Origin: Candidatus Campylobacter infans
Lineage (GTDB): Bacteria; Campylobacterota; Campylobacteria; Campylobacterales; Campylobacteraceae
Length of the DNA stretch: 54,694 bases
Assembly (NCBI GenBank): GCA_009827235.1
Contig: SPMW01000008.1
Location: 1-54,694, forward strand
Direction of reading: 5' to 3'
Below the pieces are notes generated by a model. The model saw only the letters and a program-made list of their open reading frames with translations. It made no database searches and was not told where the DNA came from. Positions 53,650 to 54,694 of the stretch are shown piece after piece; the stretch's first letter is position 1, and the number at the start of each line of letters is the position of its first letter. Made by a program: the position numbers and the translations under genes.

Positions 53650-54694
53650 AAAAATCGGCATTTGTTTTAGTAATTTTGCTTATTTTGGCTGCTGGGGCTC
53701 AGCTTTTTACTTCAAATTCTATAAAATCTCAAATTGATTCTTACATCGCTATACTAGAAAATAATCAAAATTTAAGCATAAAAAGCAAGCAAATAAAGCA
53801 CGATATTTTTGGCTCACAAATTGATTTAAAATTATTGGCAAATATTTTTGATGAAAAGATAGAGTTTGATTTAAAGATGGTAAATTCTTATGTGCTTTTA
53901 CCTCAATTTAGTAAAATAACAGGCGATTTAAGCACGCCTTATGCGGGCTTTAAAAGGCTTTTTAACACGCAAACTCCAATAAAATTTAAAGCAAATATGG
54001 GTTTTAGCAAGAGTGAAATAATTATGAATATAGAGCCTATTTTAGTAGATGAAAAAATAAAATTTAGCCTTGATACCTCAAAAGCAAGTTTTTTTCTAAG
54101 AGGCGATAAGTTTAAGGCTTTTGAGCTAGAAATGCCAAAAATTTTAATCGAAGATGAAGATCTTAGAGCGCAATTATCTGGCGTTAAGTATTATTTAAGC
54201 TATGATGAGCCAGTGAGTTTAAGTGATATAGGCAAAAAAATAATTGATAGCACAGTTGGGATAAGAGCGGATAATATCGCATTAAATAGTATGATTTTTG
54301 CTGTGAAATTTAATGAGCTAGATTTTGATAATAAAATCATAAAAAATACTAAGAAATATAATATGCAATCTCTTAGCAACATCAAAACTATGGATTTATT
54401 TAAAATCAAGCTTAATGATATGATTTTGGATTTTAGCTTTAATAATTTTGATGTTAATGCCACTGAGCATTTATACAAACTTGATGAAAAACAATTAGAA
54501 AATGATGCGATCATAGCTGGTGAGTTTGCTAAAATCATCGATAACACAAGCAATTTTGAGCTTAAAAATTTTGGCTTTAAGGCAAATGATGGGCAGATGA
54601 AATTAAGCCTAAAAGTATCCTTGGATCAAAATTACACACAAGATAAATTTCAAAATATAACAAATTATTTGTTGGTTGATGGGGAATTTAGTGC
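53646..54694 (+). CDS. DUF945/YdgA-like exported protein, 3' end outside the window
   Basis: Partial: ATG at 53646 overlaps the DedA stop (ATGA) and the frame stays open to the last base (349 codons seen). N-terminal hydrophobic signal or anchor KKSAFVLVILLILAAGAQL, then a long soluble part with alternating beta-type patterns (SIKSKQIKHDIFGSQIDL, KIKLNDMILDFSF, NFELKNFGFKANDGQMKLSL). This is the layout of DUF945 (YdgA-like) periplasmic proteins. Family assignment tentative. Confidence 0.72.
   Translation, partial: MKKSAFVLVILLILAAGAQLFTSNSIKSQIDSYIAILENNQNLSIKSKQIKHDIFGSQIDLKLLANIFDEKIEFDLKMVNSYVLLPQFSKITGDLSTPYAGFKRLFNTQTPIKFKANMGFSKSEIIMNIEPILVDEKIKFSLDTSKASFFLRGDKFKAFELEMPKILIEDEDLRAQLSGVKYYLSYDEPVSLSDIGKKIIDSTVGIRADNIALNSMIFAVKFNELDFDNKIIKNTKKYNMQSLSNIKTMDLFKIKLNDMILDFSFNNFDVNATEHLYKLDEKQLENDAIIAGEFAKIIDNTSNFELKNFGFKANDGQMKLSLKVSLDQNYTQDKFQNITNYLLVDGEFS

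Noticed and set aside
1..54694. CRISPR array, tRNA/rRNA genes, insertion sequences or prophage
   Set aside because: No spaced identical repeats, no cloverleaf or rRNA-like stretches in the gaps, and no transposase, integrase or phage structural protein among the reading frames.

Overview
The window is a dense, low-GC chromosomal segment whose gene content and local gene order are those of Campylobacter. Recognisable Campylobacter blocks include pbpB-fliE-flgC-flgB, uvrD-like helicase-truB-csrA-ispE-smpB-thioredoxin, cysE-speA-hisS, the tatD-mltD-rlpA-kdsC-lptC-lptA-engB cluster facing aspS-adk-ppa, ciaB beside an acyl-CoA thioesterase, pglA/pglC/pglD and topA-bioB. Differences from what I recall of C. 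jejuni suggest another Campylobacter lineage: a stand-alone hisB in the LPS-transport cluster, a metY/CymR-like/cysK operon, a long CsrA and a CZB chemoreceptor. The species cannot be fixed from this sequence.

Layout. 1-9.7 kb is one minus-strand block: two membrane/thioesterase genes, the helicase, tRNA and RNA-regulation genes (truB, csrA), isoprenoid ispE, smpB, a thioredoxin lipoprotein, and the proximal-rod flagellar genes ending in pbpB. 9.8-14.5 kb is the accessory island. It holds two related DUF2972-type genes, each with a long in-frame G tract (G11 and G13), a small unknown gene, a tiny secreted four-cysteine protein with a partner ORF, and a scar made of gene fragments. 14.6-21.9 kb carries glnA, a Cache chemoreceptor, cysE, speA and hisS, all minus. 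22.1-25.2 kb carries a PHP phosphatase, cysS and thiD, all plus. 25.3-32.1 kb is minus: a TlpD-like CZB chemoreceptor, argJ, a K+ channel, rpmB, then the cysK/CymR-like/metY sulfur operon. 32.4-33.4 kb has a small unknown gene and an orphan OmpR-type response regulator; a pseudopilin follows on the minus strand. 34.2-39.5 kb is the envelope cluster (engB, lptA, lptC, kdsC, hisB, rlpA, mltD, tatD). 39.7-43.1 kb is aspS-adk-lipoprotein-ppa. 43.8-49.2 kb is ciaB-pglA-pglC-pglD-moeA in one direction. 49.3-54.7 kb is topA-bioB, a YSC84 protein, a DedA protein and a DUF945-like gene cut by the window end.

How it fits together. Sulfur assimilation is represented by CysE (makes O-acetylserine), CysK (uses it) and MetY, with a CymR-like repressor encoded between the last two. 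HisB here lacks a phosphatase domain, so the PHP protein is a plausible supplier of the histidinol-phosphate phosphatase step. PglA, PglC and PglD are three consecutive N-glycan functions, but the rest of the pgl pathway is not in the window. LptA/LptC/KdsC/EngB and the RlpA/MltD pair serve outer membrane and peptidoglycan. No tRNA, rRNA, CRISPR array, insertion sequence or prophage was seen. The strongest candidate for under-described biology is the phase-variable DUF2972 island with its scar and secreted peptide. Secondary candidates are the extended CsrA, the CymR-like sulfur operon and the protease-like motif in CiaB.
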